Origin: Linum tenue
Lineage: Eukaryota > Streptophyta > Magnoliopsida > Malpighiales > Linaceae
Reading direction: 5' to 3'
DNA length: 64,000 nt
Assembly (NCBI GenBank): GCA_946122785.1
Contig: CAMGYJ010000011.1
Location: forward strand, 18,414,001-18,478,000
The first letter of the stretch is position 1. Each line of letters opens with the position of its first letter. Positions 1 through 11,788 of the stretch are shown in pieces. A program made the position numbers and the translations under genes. The notes below the pieces were generated by a model. It saw nothing but the letters and a program-made list of their open reading frames with translations. It had not been told where the DNA came from and searched no databases.

Positions 1-1210
1 CAGAACAATTTGATGCGAAAAATGCGGAGGTCTTAGACACAGGTTCAGATGACTGGCTAGGGTCTTGGACATGAGGAAAAGGCCTTTTAGGTGGAAGTAT
101 TCATAGCACAGGGTTCCACAATTCCAAACCCAACACAATCACAGTCAATCAAACCAATTACTTTCTTTCTGCCATTCTGCATTACTCACATTCTTTAGAG
201 CACAAGAGCGAAAGAGGTCACATAAATCTTAGTATTTCCAAGCCACACTGCTAAGAAACACTACTTAATGGGCACTATTCAGATTTTGGGGTGGCTCTCT
301 TTTGCTTTCATTCATTTTTTCCTTTTTTCATTTCTTGAGAGAACCACCACCTATGCACATTTTTCAAACACATGCCCAACTTTTTAAGAACTACCTCCAA
401 CCATCACTTTATATTTAGCAAAAAACAGCAGAGAACATGTAAAAACCATCTGTGGAACCTTCTAATAGATGCAAAAGGGGTGATTTTCCATTGTAGACCG
501 AAAGAAAGGATAACACGGGTCAAAGGGCTGACTAGGGGGTATGATACATCAGGACAGTCAATTTGGTCGTGGGCTAATCCTATGCCTCCATCATCTTAGC
601 TAATGACAACGTGAATGCTACACATCATGGAAGAGGGAACTATCGCACAAGAAAGAAACGAGCAGGCTCAAATCTCACATGGCTACCTATATGCTCTATC
701 TCTCATTCTGATTCCCTGAGCTAGATGCATAAAAGACTGTCAAGAACAAGTGATCAATCCAAGTCACAGTGGTAAGCAAAAGTTGAAAAAACGGAACCCC
801 TACAAAATTCTACTGCACGTCTCAGTCATCATCATAGGTTATCCTAGTTACAATCAAGTTGTCATGCATTAATTCAAAAGCCATTCGATTCACCAATAAA
901 ATCACAAGTGCCAATATGATCATGGAAACCTTAGTACTTGGAGCCCTCAAATCTCGAGATTTGGACAGCGGACTAGGCTCCAAGCACACATATACGTTCC
1001 AATGAATACAAAGAACCCCCCCCCACACACAACACTTAATGCGACAGTGTCCTCAATGGAGCAGAGAAAAGGGGAACGATGTTACCGTGAAATGAGAGCA
1101 GGAACGGGGACCAGAAGTGGACAGTCAGCAGGGCTAGCATCAACAAAACACACTGGGTGATAGAAACCACAGTTCCAAGTGAACAAACCGAAAAAACAAA
1201 CGAAAGAAAA
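1..1210 (-). other. 3' non-coding region of element A
   Basis: No coding sequence is supported here. The stretch is clearly similar over most of its length to 32380-33780 of element B, with the same order of landmarks: a T-rich tract near 300-330, a block near 600-760, and the structured element at 937-984. In sense orientation it lies between the coding region and the 3' LTR. The small open frames here are not conserved between A and B. Confidence 0.7.
937..984. other. 48-nt structured element, copy A
   Basis: A 9-bp outer stem (CTTGGAGCC pairing with GGCTCCAAG) encloses 2 nt, a 16-nt inner hairpin (CAAATCTCGAGATTTG) and a conserved 12-nt single-stranded joint (GACAGCGGACTA). The same 48-nt plan occurs at 33457-33502, 35138-35185, 35234-35281 and 49781-49828 with paired base changes; see findings. 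Function unknown. Confidence 0.8.
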
Positions 1211-1212
1211 AC

Positions 1213-1269
1213 AAACCTTGGTGGGGTTGCCTCCCCACAAGCGCTTCTTTACCGTCTTTTAGTTGGACG
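1213..1269 (-). other. Conserved post-pol block of element A
   Basis: This block of about 55 bp is almost identical at 36304-36358 (B) and 52525-52578 (C), always just after the end of pol in sense orientation. It contains a hairpin: GTGGGG and CCCCAC separated by TTGCCT. Athila-group elements are known to carry a conserved purine-rich motif at this place. Its role is unsettled (extra polypurine tract, RNA signal or splice signal). Confidence 0.65.
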
Positions 1270-1285
1270 CCAGTAGGGTGGATGC

Positions 1286-1636
1286 TCAGAGGGGTGAAGG
1301 AACAGGTGCCTTCAAGAGCGGATCCACATCGCTCTTGAGGTACAATTTCAGGTGGTGGCCATGCACTCGACGAGTGTGACCACCAGCACTCGTCAACTCA
1401 ACCTGGACATCCGGTAGGAAGCAAGCGAGTGAATACTCAGATGGCCAAGGCGGTCGAGGCTCAGGAGGCGGGACCAGCTCATAGTGGTCTCCGGCTTTCT
1501 TTTGAGCAGGCTTGGCTACCTGCAGCTTCGGCCGCCACTCCTCCTTAATCTTTTCTTTTGGTAACGGAGTGGACGGGAGTGGCGGCGAAAATATGGGAGG
1601 GGGATCCTGCAAAATGGGAAGCACAAAAGGATACAC
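1286..1636 (-). pseudogene. Integrase C-terminal remnant, element A
   Basis: The last about 30 residues (RVHGHHLKLYLKSDVD region) align by eye with the C-terminal tail of the element C integrase (KVNGYRLKLYLGDEVE region). The rest of this 116-codon frame is proline-rich and not recognised. No catalytic D, D or E segment is present: the reverse transcriptase, RNase H and integrase core have been lost between this frame and the protease at 1636-1890. The stop lies 17 bp from the conserved post-pol block, as in B and C. Confidence 0.55.
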
Positions 1637-2060
1637 TACAGACTCGTGCTCCGGTGAGAAACAGCATGCAGAGGCGATGAAACAGGGAGAGTATTAGCAA
1701 TGGAAAATGTTATTCGCTCCTCGCCATCCCTCAAGACTAAGATCCCATCATGTACATCTATGAGAGCCTTGGCGGTGGCCAAGAAAGGCCTTCCCAGTAT
1801 AAGGGGCACTTCTGTGTCCTCATTGATGTCCAAGACAACAAAATCCACAGGATAAAAGAATCTGCCAACCTTAACCAGAAGGTCTTCCACTATGCCCTAG
1901 GATGAACTATAGATCGGTCAGCTAATTGAAGACTCATCCTGGTTGCATTGGGTTCACCTAGGCCTAGTTTCTTGAACAATTTATATGGCATAACATTGTG
2001 ATGGCATTACAGTGGGCATTCGAGTCCTTCGGATTAGGAATGGTATGACCTGACAAGGTA
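1636..2060 (-). pseudogene. Retroviral-type aspartic protease remnant, element A
   Basis: The frame at 1890-1636 reads through a DFVVLDINED - [18 protein letters not shown] stretch, the C-terminal half of the Athila-type protease (ILGRPFL is the ILG-type motif). The upstream part, around 1900-2050, still shows the flanking KKL-LG and MPYKLFK equivalents but is frameshifted. The catalytic D(L/T)G loop, expected near 2000-2010, appears to be deleted: A jumps from the MPYKLF segment into unrelated gag-tail sequence. Non-functional. Confidence 0.65.
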
Positions 2061-2061
2061 C

Positions 2062-3578
2062 CTAGAGCCCTCTGCGCACTGCTTGAGCCACACTCCCTAG
2101 CTGGGTTTGGATATCCTGCAAGACAACCTGTGTGTTCCTTTGGCCAGCTTCAAGAGCCAAAAATTTGCACGAGGCCTTTTCCATTAACTGCTCGATAGTA
2201 TTAAATTTCTGAGCACTGGAACTGGAAAGAGAACCCACCAAGTCCCGCAGTTCAGCTATCGGATCATTCTGCACTAGGGTTGCAGGGCTGCACCAGGCTG
2301 CTGGAAGGGTCGCGCCTGTGGTTGAGCAGCATGCCCCTGCATGGGCTGGTAGAGAGGTTGCTGCTGTTGCTGGAATTGCCCCTGTCTGGGATGATATGGC
2401 AGCCTCTGGAAGCATGGCGGTCCTTGGGAGGCTGGTGGTCTAGGATTGGCCCCAGCCTAGGAGAAGTTGGGATGCTGGCGCCACCCCTCGTTGTACGTGT
2501 TACTGTAGGGGTCATTGCGCCTAGCATTATTGATGAAGTTCACCTGCTCCTGGGGTGTGGTCGACTCCCTCATCGCCTGGCAGTCTTCCATAGTGTGATG
2601 GGTGCTCTCACACCACTGGCAGTGCATCGCCTGCTGCTGTCCTGTACCTGAAATCATCCCAGATCGATCGATGGCTGAAACCCGCTTCGATACCACCTGC
2701 ACCAAATCAGATGACTGGGTGGCTACAGCATGCACACCCGCCCTGGTGCTCGTCTCGATCTCCTCACAGTTCCCTAATCATAGCCCTGCTCTGCCATCTC
2801 TTCAAAAAGTTGATTCCGCTGTGGTGGGTCTTGGTAAGCATATTCCCGCCACAAACCGAGTCAATCAGCTGCTTATCTTCTGGGAAGAGGGCATGGTAGA
2901 AGGTGCCCACCTTGAAGGCGTCGGTAAAACCATGGTTGGGACACTTGAGGAAGAGACTGGTGTACCTCTCCCAAGCATCCCGGATGGTCTCATCCTCATC
3001 CTGATCAAAGTGGGTAATTTGCTTCTGCAGGTCTGCCGTCTTGGACGGGGGATGGTAGCGAGTGAGGAACTTGTCCGCCAAGTTGGCAAACTTGGTGATC
3101 GATCCAGGGGGCCTGGTGTCCAGCCACTCCTTGGCCTGCCCCTCCAAAGTGAATGGGAAGTACCTCAGCTGGATAGCATCGGCTGGGACCCCATTTATCT
3201 TGATTCCATCGATGAGCTCGTGGAATCGCCTCAGATGTGAGCGGGGGAACTCCCCCTCTTTGCCACGGAATACTACCGAGCCGCGCAACATAGTGATGAC
3301 CGAGGTGCTCACCTCAAAGTTGTTGGCTGGGACTTGAGGGCGCTGAATGGGAGACCTCATGTCCGCGGCTCTGGCGGTCCAGTAGTACCCCATGGTGTGC
3401 TCATCGAGGACAAGCTCATTATTAACAAGATCCCCATGTCTTCCTCTTGATGTATGTGCAGCTGCTCCAAAGCTTCCGCCGCAGCCAGTCGTGCCTTCAA
3501 AGCTCGCTTGAAGTTCCTACAGGTCCGTTCAAGCTCTTGGTCTAATGGTAGTAATTCTCCCGACTGGCTACGGATCAT
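2062..3578 (-). pseudogene. gag remnant, element A
   Basis: The N-terminus (3578, starting MIRSQSGELLPLDQELERT) matches the MTRSQSGGLLPLDPEIERT start of B and C. The frame at 3393-2764 carries the retrotransposon gag (capsid-like) domain, with the GQAKEWLDTRPPGSI, FLTRYHPPSKT and DAWERY landmarks. The frame at 2735-2457 carries a CX2CX4HX4C zinc knuckle (CQWCESTHHTMEDC). The rest, to 2062, is a glutamine- and proline-rich nucleocapsid region. At least three frame changes separate these pieces. Identity to B and C is lower than B to C, so A is a separate subfamily. Confidence 0.8.
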
Positions 3579-3662
3579 GCACTACCTGCACACAATCAGC
3601 AAAAGCAACCCATGAAGGCACACAAGTGGAAGAGAAAAATGCAGTAAAGAAAAAGCTAGAGG

Positions 3663-3680
3663 TCCCCGGCAACGGCGCCA
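3663..3680 (-). other. tRNA-Asp primer binding site, element A
   Basis: The + strand reads TCCCCGGCAACGGCGCCA, identical to the 3' end of plant tRNA-Asp including the CCA. The minus (sense) strand is therefore its complement, starting TGGCGCC a few bases after the LTR end. This is the primer used by Athila-type elements. The same 18 nt are intact in C (58249-58266); B has lost one base. Confidence 0.9.
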
Positions 3681-3686
3681 AAAACT

Positions 3687-5145
3687 TGACACGCTAAAAC
3701 ACAATACCAAACTACGACCAAGTGTAATCGCAGTCTGGAAATGCAGTAATAGGCAAGCTCTAATGTCAACCCGGGGTCTAGATCTACTGTCTACTTCGTG
3801 AATATCTATTATCTAGCCAACTAAGTCAAGTAATTGTTGATTTAAGTAAAAGCGATAAGAAAGCAGGAAATGATTCGGTTTTCTAAAGCAAAGGAAGAGT
3901 CACTCGGGAATGAGTCCCCCTAGCTCCTTAGTTAGTTCACAGTTGTAATTATTTTTGGTTGCTTTAATGCTGATTATACTGTGGAAGATCCGACAGTAGC
4001 TTGGAATCTCTTAAGCTGACCAAGCTCTCTCAGCCAAACTTCCCGGCATACGACTAGTCTTCACCGGGATAGAACGCTGAGGCAATGAACACAGAACTCC
4101 ACTACTGGAATTAGATTCCAGTACAAAGCAGTGAATCGACTAACTCTCGTATAATCGATTCACTACTACCGACCGAAGAAGCTCTAACAACCTAATCAGA
4201 TTCTATCTATCTCAGGTTGCAGCAGAAATCAATAAAAGGTGATCAGACTTCAATTGACTCAAACAAAACACTTCAATCGATTATAATCAAGCAATTTCAC
4301 AATCCAAATGTGATTACAATCAAGATTCCTAACACATGGAATTAGGGTTCTTCATATCCAAGTGAGAGAAAGTTCTACTCCATAGAGAGAGAGAGAGGGA
4401 AACAGAATACAAAGCAGTCATACTCATAACAATGAGAAGAATCTGCTCTGGGATGTCAATCTTCACTCTTGGGGATGCAATCTGGGCTTCAATGGTGAGA
4501 AATCCACTCCAAATAGCTCCTAGGGTTTGTTCTTCGCACTTTCTCTCTCTAAAACTCTGCTTTTGCTCCAAAAAGTCGATTTCCTCTCTTTTGGCTCGAA
4601 TCTGCCTCAAAAAGTCAGACTCTGGGTAAAACACGGTCGAGGGCACGGCCGTGCTTTGCTTTTGCCCGTCCGTGCCCTTGCCACGTGTTAAAAACACGCC
4701 CGCGTCGGCCAAAACACGGTCGTGCCTAAAAATGGACACGGTCGTGCTTTGCTTCACTTCCGCCCGTGTTTTGGGCTTCACAGCAGCCTCCAAAAATCAA
4801 CCCTCGGCATAAATAACACGGTCTCGAAACACGATCGTGTTTTTATTTAGTCCAGCCCGTGTTTTCCTTCCTCACCAGTTCAGCTCTCGGCATAAATAAC
4901 ACTGGCGTGCTCTTTTCGTGTACACGGCCGTGTTTGTATTTAGTCCTGCCCGTGTTTTGGCCCCAGCTCAACCGAATGACCTCCAAACGTCCCGAATCTC
5001 GTGCTTAGCCTTTCCTTCGACGTCTGGGACCTGAAATATGACAAAGTAGCACAACCCAGCGTAAAATGGGCCAAAAATACACGACTACGAGCCGCAAAAC
5101 GGATAAGAACTAGGGGTGCAAACATGTGCAAATACATCGTTATCA
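3687..5145 (-). repeat. 5' LTR of element A
   Basis: Bounded by TG...CA (TGACACGC at 3687, GTTATCA ending 5145), 1459 bp. The outer end matches the B LTR end (CATCGTTATCA). The region 4628-4960 holds an array of CACGGYCGTG-type palindromes in U3 (sense orientation). The inner half is rich in short conserved blocks shared with the B and C LTRs (for example the CCCCCTAG region near 3917). The partner LTR is outside the window. Confidence 0.85.
4628..4960. repeat. Palindrome array in the LTR of element A
   Basis: About a dozen half or full sites of the form AACACGG-N-CGTG or CCCGTGTTTT, spaced irregularly 15-45 bp apart. Examples: ACACGGTCGTGC near 4715, ACACGATCGTGT near 4830 and ACACGGCCGTGT near 4922. 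It lies at the same LTR position as the arrays of B and C. The A copy is the most degenerate. Confidence 0.7.
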
Positions 5146-6292
5146 ATATCGCAGGGAAGGATAGCCCAAAACCAGGACTCGCTTATAATCTTGCTGCAGG
5201 GAACAATGAAAGGGATTGTGAGAAGAATTGGAAGGAGCTGTGGAAATGGAAAAGTCCCTAGTCGTGTCAAGTTTTTCCTGTGGCTCGCAACACATAATAG
5301 GCTCCTTACCAACAAGGAAAGAGAAAGGCGCAAAATCTCCAACAATGGAAACTGTGATCATTGCATCGGGGTGGATGAGACTGTTGGTCATATCCTCCAT
5401 AATTTCGCAGAGACAACGGGAGTCTGGAATCACTTCAGAAACATGCTCAAGGAGAAGAACGTGAATGTCGATTTCCAGTGCTGGCTCTCCAGGAATCTTC
5501 AGGCTAAGAAGACTAGAACTGAGTTCGGACTTATCTGCTGGCTATTGTGGAAGGAAAGAAATGAGTTTGTTATGGAAGGAAAGTCATTTTCTAAGATTGG
5601 GACTATACACATGATCAATTTCTGGTTCCGAATCAACAACCAGGCCAATGAGAATGATAAACAGAGCACTTTACCAGCACAAAGCGACCGCAACACCCAA
5701 CAGATTGGTTGGTCACCCCGCGTGAGGGATGGATCCAAGTTTAGACTGACGGCTCGATGGATCTACAGGGAAAGCTGCGGTAGGAGGTCTTTTGTGTGAT
5801 CATCTAGGAAGGTGCAAAGGAGCCTTCACCAGCAATATGGGAGTATGCTCAATTACTCGTGCTGAACTCAAGGGAGCGGCTGAAGGACTCAAAATTGCCT
5901 GGTATAAGGGTTGCAGGAAGGTTGAACTGAACCTGGACTCTTCCACGGCAGTTGCTCTCATCAAAAATAGGAAGGACACCAATCATATCTATGACTTGTT
6001 AGTCAAGCATATTGATATCATTTTCGATAGAGAGTGGGATGTTAGAATCTCACATGTTTATAGAGAAAGTAATTGTGCAGCCGATTTTTTGGCTAGCAGG
6101 GGTCACTTGTTTCCTTTTGGGACACATTTGTTCAATGAGTGCGACCCGAACCTCTTGTATTGGCTCTCTTATAATATCATGGAGACTACCATGGATCGTG
6201 ATGTTCCTAATATGAGTTAAACGACATTGGCGTCTGTTTTCTGCCAAAAAATGTAATGATGTATTGTTCAAATCTATGATATTAAAAAAAAA
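5146..6292 (+). mobile_element. 3' end of a LINE (LINE A): zf-RVT and RNase H remnant
   Basis: 5150-5800 encodes the zinc-binding reverse-transcriptase-associated region (zf-RVT: WKW - PSRVKFFLWLATHNRLLTN - CDHC - ETVGHILHNF). 5800-6220 encodes a plant-type RNase H domain with ELKGAAEGLKIAW, LDSSTAVALIK and YRESNCAADFLA landmarks. A frame change near 5795 separates the two. The end is an A-rich tail at about 6283-6292. The 5' part lies beyond element A, outside the window. The tail ends only about 325 bp before the ATG of the ARIA-like gene, in the same orientation. Confidence 0.8.
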
Positions 6293-6617
6293 TAAATTAA
6301 ATGACCATCAACAAACAAAAGCGATAGACAAGGAAGGAAAAAGAAACGAAAGAGGAAATCACCAAAGCGCACACAAAAGAGCTGGGCAAAATTTTATTAA
6401 AAACAAAAACAAAAGAAAATGGCCGGAAATGGCTCGACCCCGTTTTTCAAATGGCAAATCCCCAAAACACCCCTCTCATCTCGTGATCTCCTTCAATCCA
6501 TTCAAAATCCCCCTCCTAATTACCAATACCGATTTCCGATTACCCCTTTCCTCCTTTTTGGCTGCTGCGCCTCCGCTTTTGTGCTGCGTACTTCTGTGTA
6601 TCTGTGCCTCCACGTCG

Positions 6618-9600
6618 ATGGAGCTGCAGAAGCGCCAAGATCAGGGCCTGCCGCAGCGGAAGGGGCAGAAGCGGAAACTGGAGGAGGAAATCAAAGACGA
6701 GCAGCCGGGGATCTCACCGTCGCCGGTCGCCTCCTCCGACGCTCGCCGCGCCATCCTGTCGGAGGTAGCTGTCCAGGTCAGCATCCTCGACTCGGCCTTC
6801 TCTTGGCAAGAAGCAGATCGAGCTGCCGCCAAGCGCGCCACTCATGTCCTTGCCGACCTTGCTAAAAACGGTGGAACTCATTTCTCGCTTTTCCTTTTTC
6901 CGTGCTTCAGTTTCTGCCAATTCCCGGACCTTTACTCTCCAGCACTGGAAATTCGAGATCCTTCTGTTTGCGTTTCCGATTCTGCATGCTCTGTTACGAT
7001 TCAGTAATCTGACTGACTTCTGCTTGTTGATTTTGTGTTTTTTTGGTTCTCTTTCAGATGAGGTAGTGAACGTGATTGTCGAAGGGGGAGCTGTTCCGGC
7101 TCTGGTGAAGCATCTTCAATCACCGCCGATAACTGAAGTTGATGGGAGCGTGAGGCCTTTCGAGCATGAAGTCGAGAAGGGCAGTGCCTTCGCTCTGGGA
7201 TTGCTTGCTGTCAAGGTCAATTGATTAACTGATTCTGTTCTGCTTGCTAATTTTCCAACCGATGCTCAATTGATGAACAATATTACTTTCAAGGACCTGC
7301 TATTTACCTATGATGGAGTTGATTTGCTAGGGCTTGTTAATTACATGTAATTCGTGGCGTACAAAGAGATCGTGTTTTTCCTAGTATGAATTTTTCCATT
7401 AGTTGGGTTATAGATAGTCTGATTTCTGGTCCCGACGAAATGCTGATTAGTTGTGCGTGGGATCTCTGGGGAGATTTGATTTAGGAAATGTTATGTCGTA
7501 ATTGAATTGTTGAAATACGGGAAGGTAGAATCACTACTGAGACTTTGGATGCTGATGGCGAATATTTTATTTTGGAGATACACCCTTGATGAAGAGGTAT
7601 CTGCTAGTTGAAGGTTCTTTGTTTGGTGACGCTATACACATAAATATAATTGCCAGCCCAGCTGTTTCTTCTACTTTAGAATCCCACTTCTTATGCTATG
7701 CTTTGCCCATAACAGCCAGAGCATCAGCAACTCATAGTTGACCATGGAGCCTTACCTCATCTTGTGGACTTGCTAAAGAGGCACACCGAGGGAACAACTC
7801 GAGCTGTGACTAGTGTGGTTAGAAGAGCCGCCGATGCAATTACCAACCTCGCTCATGAGAACAGCAACATTAAGACACTCGTTAGGTTTGCTTGTTTTAG
7901 GTGTCAACTGAAATTATCTCTGAACTTGGCGTCCTATTTCTCCTCATGGTGATTGGGAATGTACTTACAGGAGGGAAGGAGGAATTCCGCCTCTTGTCGA
8001 ATTGCTAGAATTCGCCGACACAAAGGTGCAAAGGGCAGCCGCTGGTGCTTTGCGAACTCTTGCATTTAAAAACGACGAGAACAAAAATCAGGTGATGGAT
8101 CTTTTGAATAGCATAACTTTCTGCTAGAGAGAATCAGGTCTAATGAAGGTAATCCAAATAGTGCAGATTGTTGAATGTAGTGCGCTTCCTACTCTCATTT
8201 TAATGCTGCGGTCTGAGGATGCAGCCATACATTATGAAGCGGTATGCTATTTATTGTGCCCAGTCTACATGGCTTCTGTAGTATAACCTTTGTTTGTTTT
8301 GGATTCCACTTTTCTGCTTATCAATGGAATGTCACATGCTGCAGGTTGGCGTTATTGGGAATCTGGTGCATTCCTCCCCAAACATAAAGAAAGAAGTGCT
8401 TGCCGCCGGGGCTATACAACCTGTCATTGGCTTGCTTAGGTGTGTGTAGAGCTATATCTTAGTAACCTTACCTTTAAACGGTATTGAGTGGTACTAGGAA
8501 TAACTCGATTGTTCAACCTTCTTTTATTAGCCTATCCTTATCAATGTGTATTTGTTTCAAGTTGATTTGGGTTTTCAAACTTCTAAATGTATTCATTCGA
8601 AACAGCTCGTGTTGCTCAGAGAGTCAAAGAGAGGCAGCTTTGTTACTTGGCCAATTTGCTGCAACAGATTCAGATTGCAAGGTAGTTTAAAACTCGGTTT
8701 TCAAATTGAATTTTTGGTCGAAGTTAAGGTCTATGCAGTTTACTTCTTATTCCACCATTCAAGGTCAATCTCTCCTTACATGGTAGATAAATCGTTTGCT
8801 ATTTGCTAAGTTGCACAATCATATTCTTTTTGGTCTCTACTTCCCCCTATTTTGCTGTCACTTTTGTCTTCAGTGTCTCAATAAATGCCGTTTGCAGGTT
8901 CACATTGTGCAAAGAGGTGCAGTTGGACCATTGATTGAGATGCTCCAATCTTCTGATGTACAGTTGCGTGAAATGTCAGCCTTTGCATTAGGGAGAGTGG
9001 CTCAGGTTACAACTTGTTTATATGAGTTGCTTCCTTAATTGAAACTCAAGTTTAGGGCAATTATATATGAATTATGTAGTAAGGATAGGTTTCTGTTCAC
9101 TGAAACTGAAGTTTAGACCAATGGCATCAAAGTTATGTAGTCAGACAAGTCTCTGTTCTAATGTGAAATTGGAGCTCAATTTCTGCAGCTTAAGTCCTTC
9201 ATTATACTAGCCATTTTTCCCGTTTTAGGACCCGCACAACCAAGCTGGTATAGCTCACAACGGTGGTTTAATACCATTACTGAAGCTCCTTGACTCGAAA
9301 AATGGGTCGTTGCAACATAATGCAGCATTTGCGTTGTATGGTCTTGCCGATAATGAGGTATTAGTTGCTTTTGGTTTCTTGTAACTCGAGAACAGCTTTT
9401 AGCAGGTTTCAGCATTATTTATTAGTTGATGGAATAAATCTCAGTCTCTTTGTTTCTATGGAACAGGATAATGTGTCTGATTTTATTAGAGTGGGAGGTG
9501 TCCAGAAGCTTCAGGATGGAGAATTCATTGTCCAAGTAATGTTCATTGGTTTATTTGTTTCACTTTGTGAATTTTGGTGTTCATATGGCAGCTCAAAGCT

Positions 9601-11788
9601 GTTTTTGTTCGAGTGTGATATTGACCTTTTCCCTTCCGATTACTTCTTTCACACTGGGTAATTACGTCCATCATATTCCTTACTCCAGGCTACGAAAGAT
9701 TGTGTGGCCAAGACATTGAAGAGATTAGAGGAGAAGATTCAAGGACGAGTGTGTTGTCTTATTCGAACAAATTTCTATTATAACTATCTATATCTTCAAT
9801 TTCACATTAACTTATATGTCGTACGAAACCCTCCTGCATAGGTGTTGAAGCATTTGCTATATATAATGCGAGTAGCTGAAAAGATTGTTCAACGACGGGT
9901 TGCATTGGCTCTGGCTCATCTTTGTGCGCCTGATGATCAGAGACTAATTTTCGTAGATAACGGAGGTAAGTAGTGCTAGAGAGCTTGCAAGTTTAGCTTG
10001 AAAATGGTCAATAATTGTGTTATTTTTGGTGCTATCAATGGTTGGTTTCAGTTGTTGCGCTGCTGATGGGTTTTGAATTTTTATGTAGGATTGGAGTTAT
10101 TGTTGGGGCTTCTTGGTTCTGCAAACATGAAACAGCAACTTGATGGAGCTATTGCTCTATACAAGTTGGCCAACAAAGCTATGACACTCTCTCCAGTAGA
10201 TGCAGCTCCACCTTCTCCAACCCCGCAGGTAGCTTTTGGTGTTCATCACGTGATGGTTGTCATTGATGCAAATTTTCATGGTACCATATGTTGTTCTTTT
10301 TATATTTTGAACAACATGCTTTAGGAATGCATATATTTTCACAAGGAAATGTTATTTTGATCTGTGCTTTGTTAAAACATGATGGTAATTGTCTTGGATT
10401 TGATCCTATGGCAGGTTTATTTGGGGGAGCAATATGTAAACAACGCTACACTATCTGATGTCACCTTTCTAGTTGAAGGTTGTTAACTACATTATTTATT
10501 AAGGCAATGGTACTTCTGTATAATATTTAAACTATTGTCGTATTGCAACCTCTGGTGGCAAATTACACATGAAGTTCTCCTACGTTCTCCTTGCAGGAAG
10601 ACGGTTCTATGCACACAGAATTTGCTTACTGGCTTCGTCAGATGCATTCCGTGCAATGTTCGATGGGGGTTACCGGGTATGTGTGCAGTTGCTAGTTTTT
10701 GAAATATTTCCTCTTATTTCCTATTCTTTAATTCTGGCTCGAGGAAGGTTAAGAGATTCTGCTGTTTAGATCTTGGCATAGAGAATAACTTATGCAATCA
10801 ACTTTCCTCTTTGCAATCTGGCACCACGTAGAAAACTTGAAAATCACCTTTTCCTCCAGTGCACACTATATATGATTTATTCAATGGATCTTTTTAAATT
10901 TTCATACTTTCTTAAGGACTATAGTTGCTAAGGCATGCATGCTATCCTTAGCAAGGAACTCTGGTGAACAACAGTTGTTGATAAGGCTATTCAAAATGAC
11001 GCAATTTTGTATTTCTGACCGATTTCCATAAATTAATCTTATGCAGGAAAAGGATGCAAGGGATATTGAAATTCCAAACATCAGATGGGAAGTTTTCGAG
11101 TTGATGATGAGGTCCAATAAACAAATTCCCAACTCCAGAAAATGCATTCTACCCAACTTGAAATGAAAATTTACATTCCTGGGGTTATTTGTTTATGCCA
11201 GATTCATATACACGGGGTCCGTAAATGTTGCCCTAGATGTTGCTCAAGATCTGCTCCGGGCGGCCGATCAGTATCTATTGGAGGCTCTAAAGCGACTCTG
11301 CGAGTATACAATAGCACAGGTTAGCTATTATAATCTCTGCCCGTTCAAAATAAAGAATTGAATAATTTAATGTGCATCTTCCATCCTGTTTGGGATTCCG
11401 ATTGGTTGTCCAACACTAGCCTATGTTTTGGCTGAAGGACATATCCCTGGACAATGTTGCAAGCATGTACGAGCTCTCAGAATCCTTCCATGCTTTTTCA
11501 CTGAGGCACACTTGCATCTTGTTCATCTTGGAGCATTTCGATAAATTGAGTGCTAAGCCCAGGTATGTTTATCTGGTCAATCACATCGTGATCATGTCCT
11601 TGTTCATGTTCACAAGCTCATTTTTGGTAACTTCATAGCACTTTTTGAGGAGCTCATCGAGTCGTAAAATTTTGCTGTTGAGTGCGTCTGGCAGGCACTC
11701 TTACTTGATCCAGCGGATTATACCAGACATAAGGAATTACTTTGGGAAGGCACTGACCAAACCTGACCCACATAACTTGCGGCTGTAG
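6618..11788 (+). CDS. ARIA: ARIA-like armadillo repeat and BTB domain protein, 19 exons, 707 aa
   Basis: Exons: 6618-6870, 7058-7215, 7716-7885, 7971-8091, 8167-8241, 8345-8439, 8606-8681, 8898-9005, 9229-9357, 9467-9535, 9689-9748, 9842-9965, 10089-10228, 10415-10478, 10597-10676, 11047-11111, 11202-11319, 11438-11562, 11695-11788. All introns are GT-AG and phases agree to a TAG stop. Residues 14-20 (RKGQKRK) are a likely nuclear signal. Residues about 70-525 are armadillo repeats, e.g. EGGAVPALVKHL and RGAVGPLIEML. Residues about 537-645 are a BTB domain (LSDVTFLVEG - FYAHRICLLASSDAFRAMF), followed by a BACK-like tail. Arabidopsis ARIA (about 710 aa) binds the ABA-response factor ABF2; its paralogue ABAP1 acts in DNA-replication control. 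The family call is firm. ARIA rather than ABAP1 is supported by the neighbouring genes. Confidence 0.95.

Larger units (their letters stand above)
1..5145 (-). mobile_element. Athila-like Ty3/gypsy element A, internally deleted, left part outside window
   Basis: Read on the minus strand this is LTR (3687-5145), primer binding site (3663-3680), gag (about 3578-2062), protease (about 2060-1636), a scrap of the integrase C-terminus (1636-1286) and a 3' non-coding region running off the left edge. Compared with elements B and C, the reverse transcriptase, RNase H and most of integrase are missing between protease and integrase tail. The env-position ORF and internal palindrome array are also missing. 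Gag itself is broken into several frames, so the copy is defective and would need proteins in trans. The right flank at 5146-5150 is LINE sequence, so A sits inside a LINE. The left LTR and its target duplication are outside the window. Confidence 0.85.

Noticed and set aside
937..984. Hammerhead ribozyme (as in plant retrozymes)
   Set aside because: The conserved core (CUGAUGA and GAAAC) is absent on both strands, and the stem layout is a simple hairpin with one asymmetric loop.
3663..3680. tRNA-Asp gene fragment
   Set aside because: Only the last 18 nt match and they lie at the LTR boundary; this is a primer binding site, as at 58249-58266.
4329..4793. 154-codon minus-strand frame in the LTR of element A
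   Set aside because: Falls in the U3/R part of an LTR, and the equivalent region of B and C is not open in the same frame.
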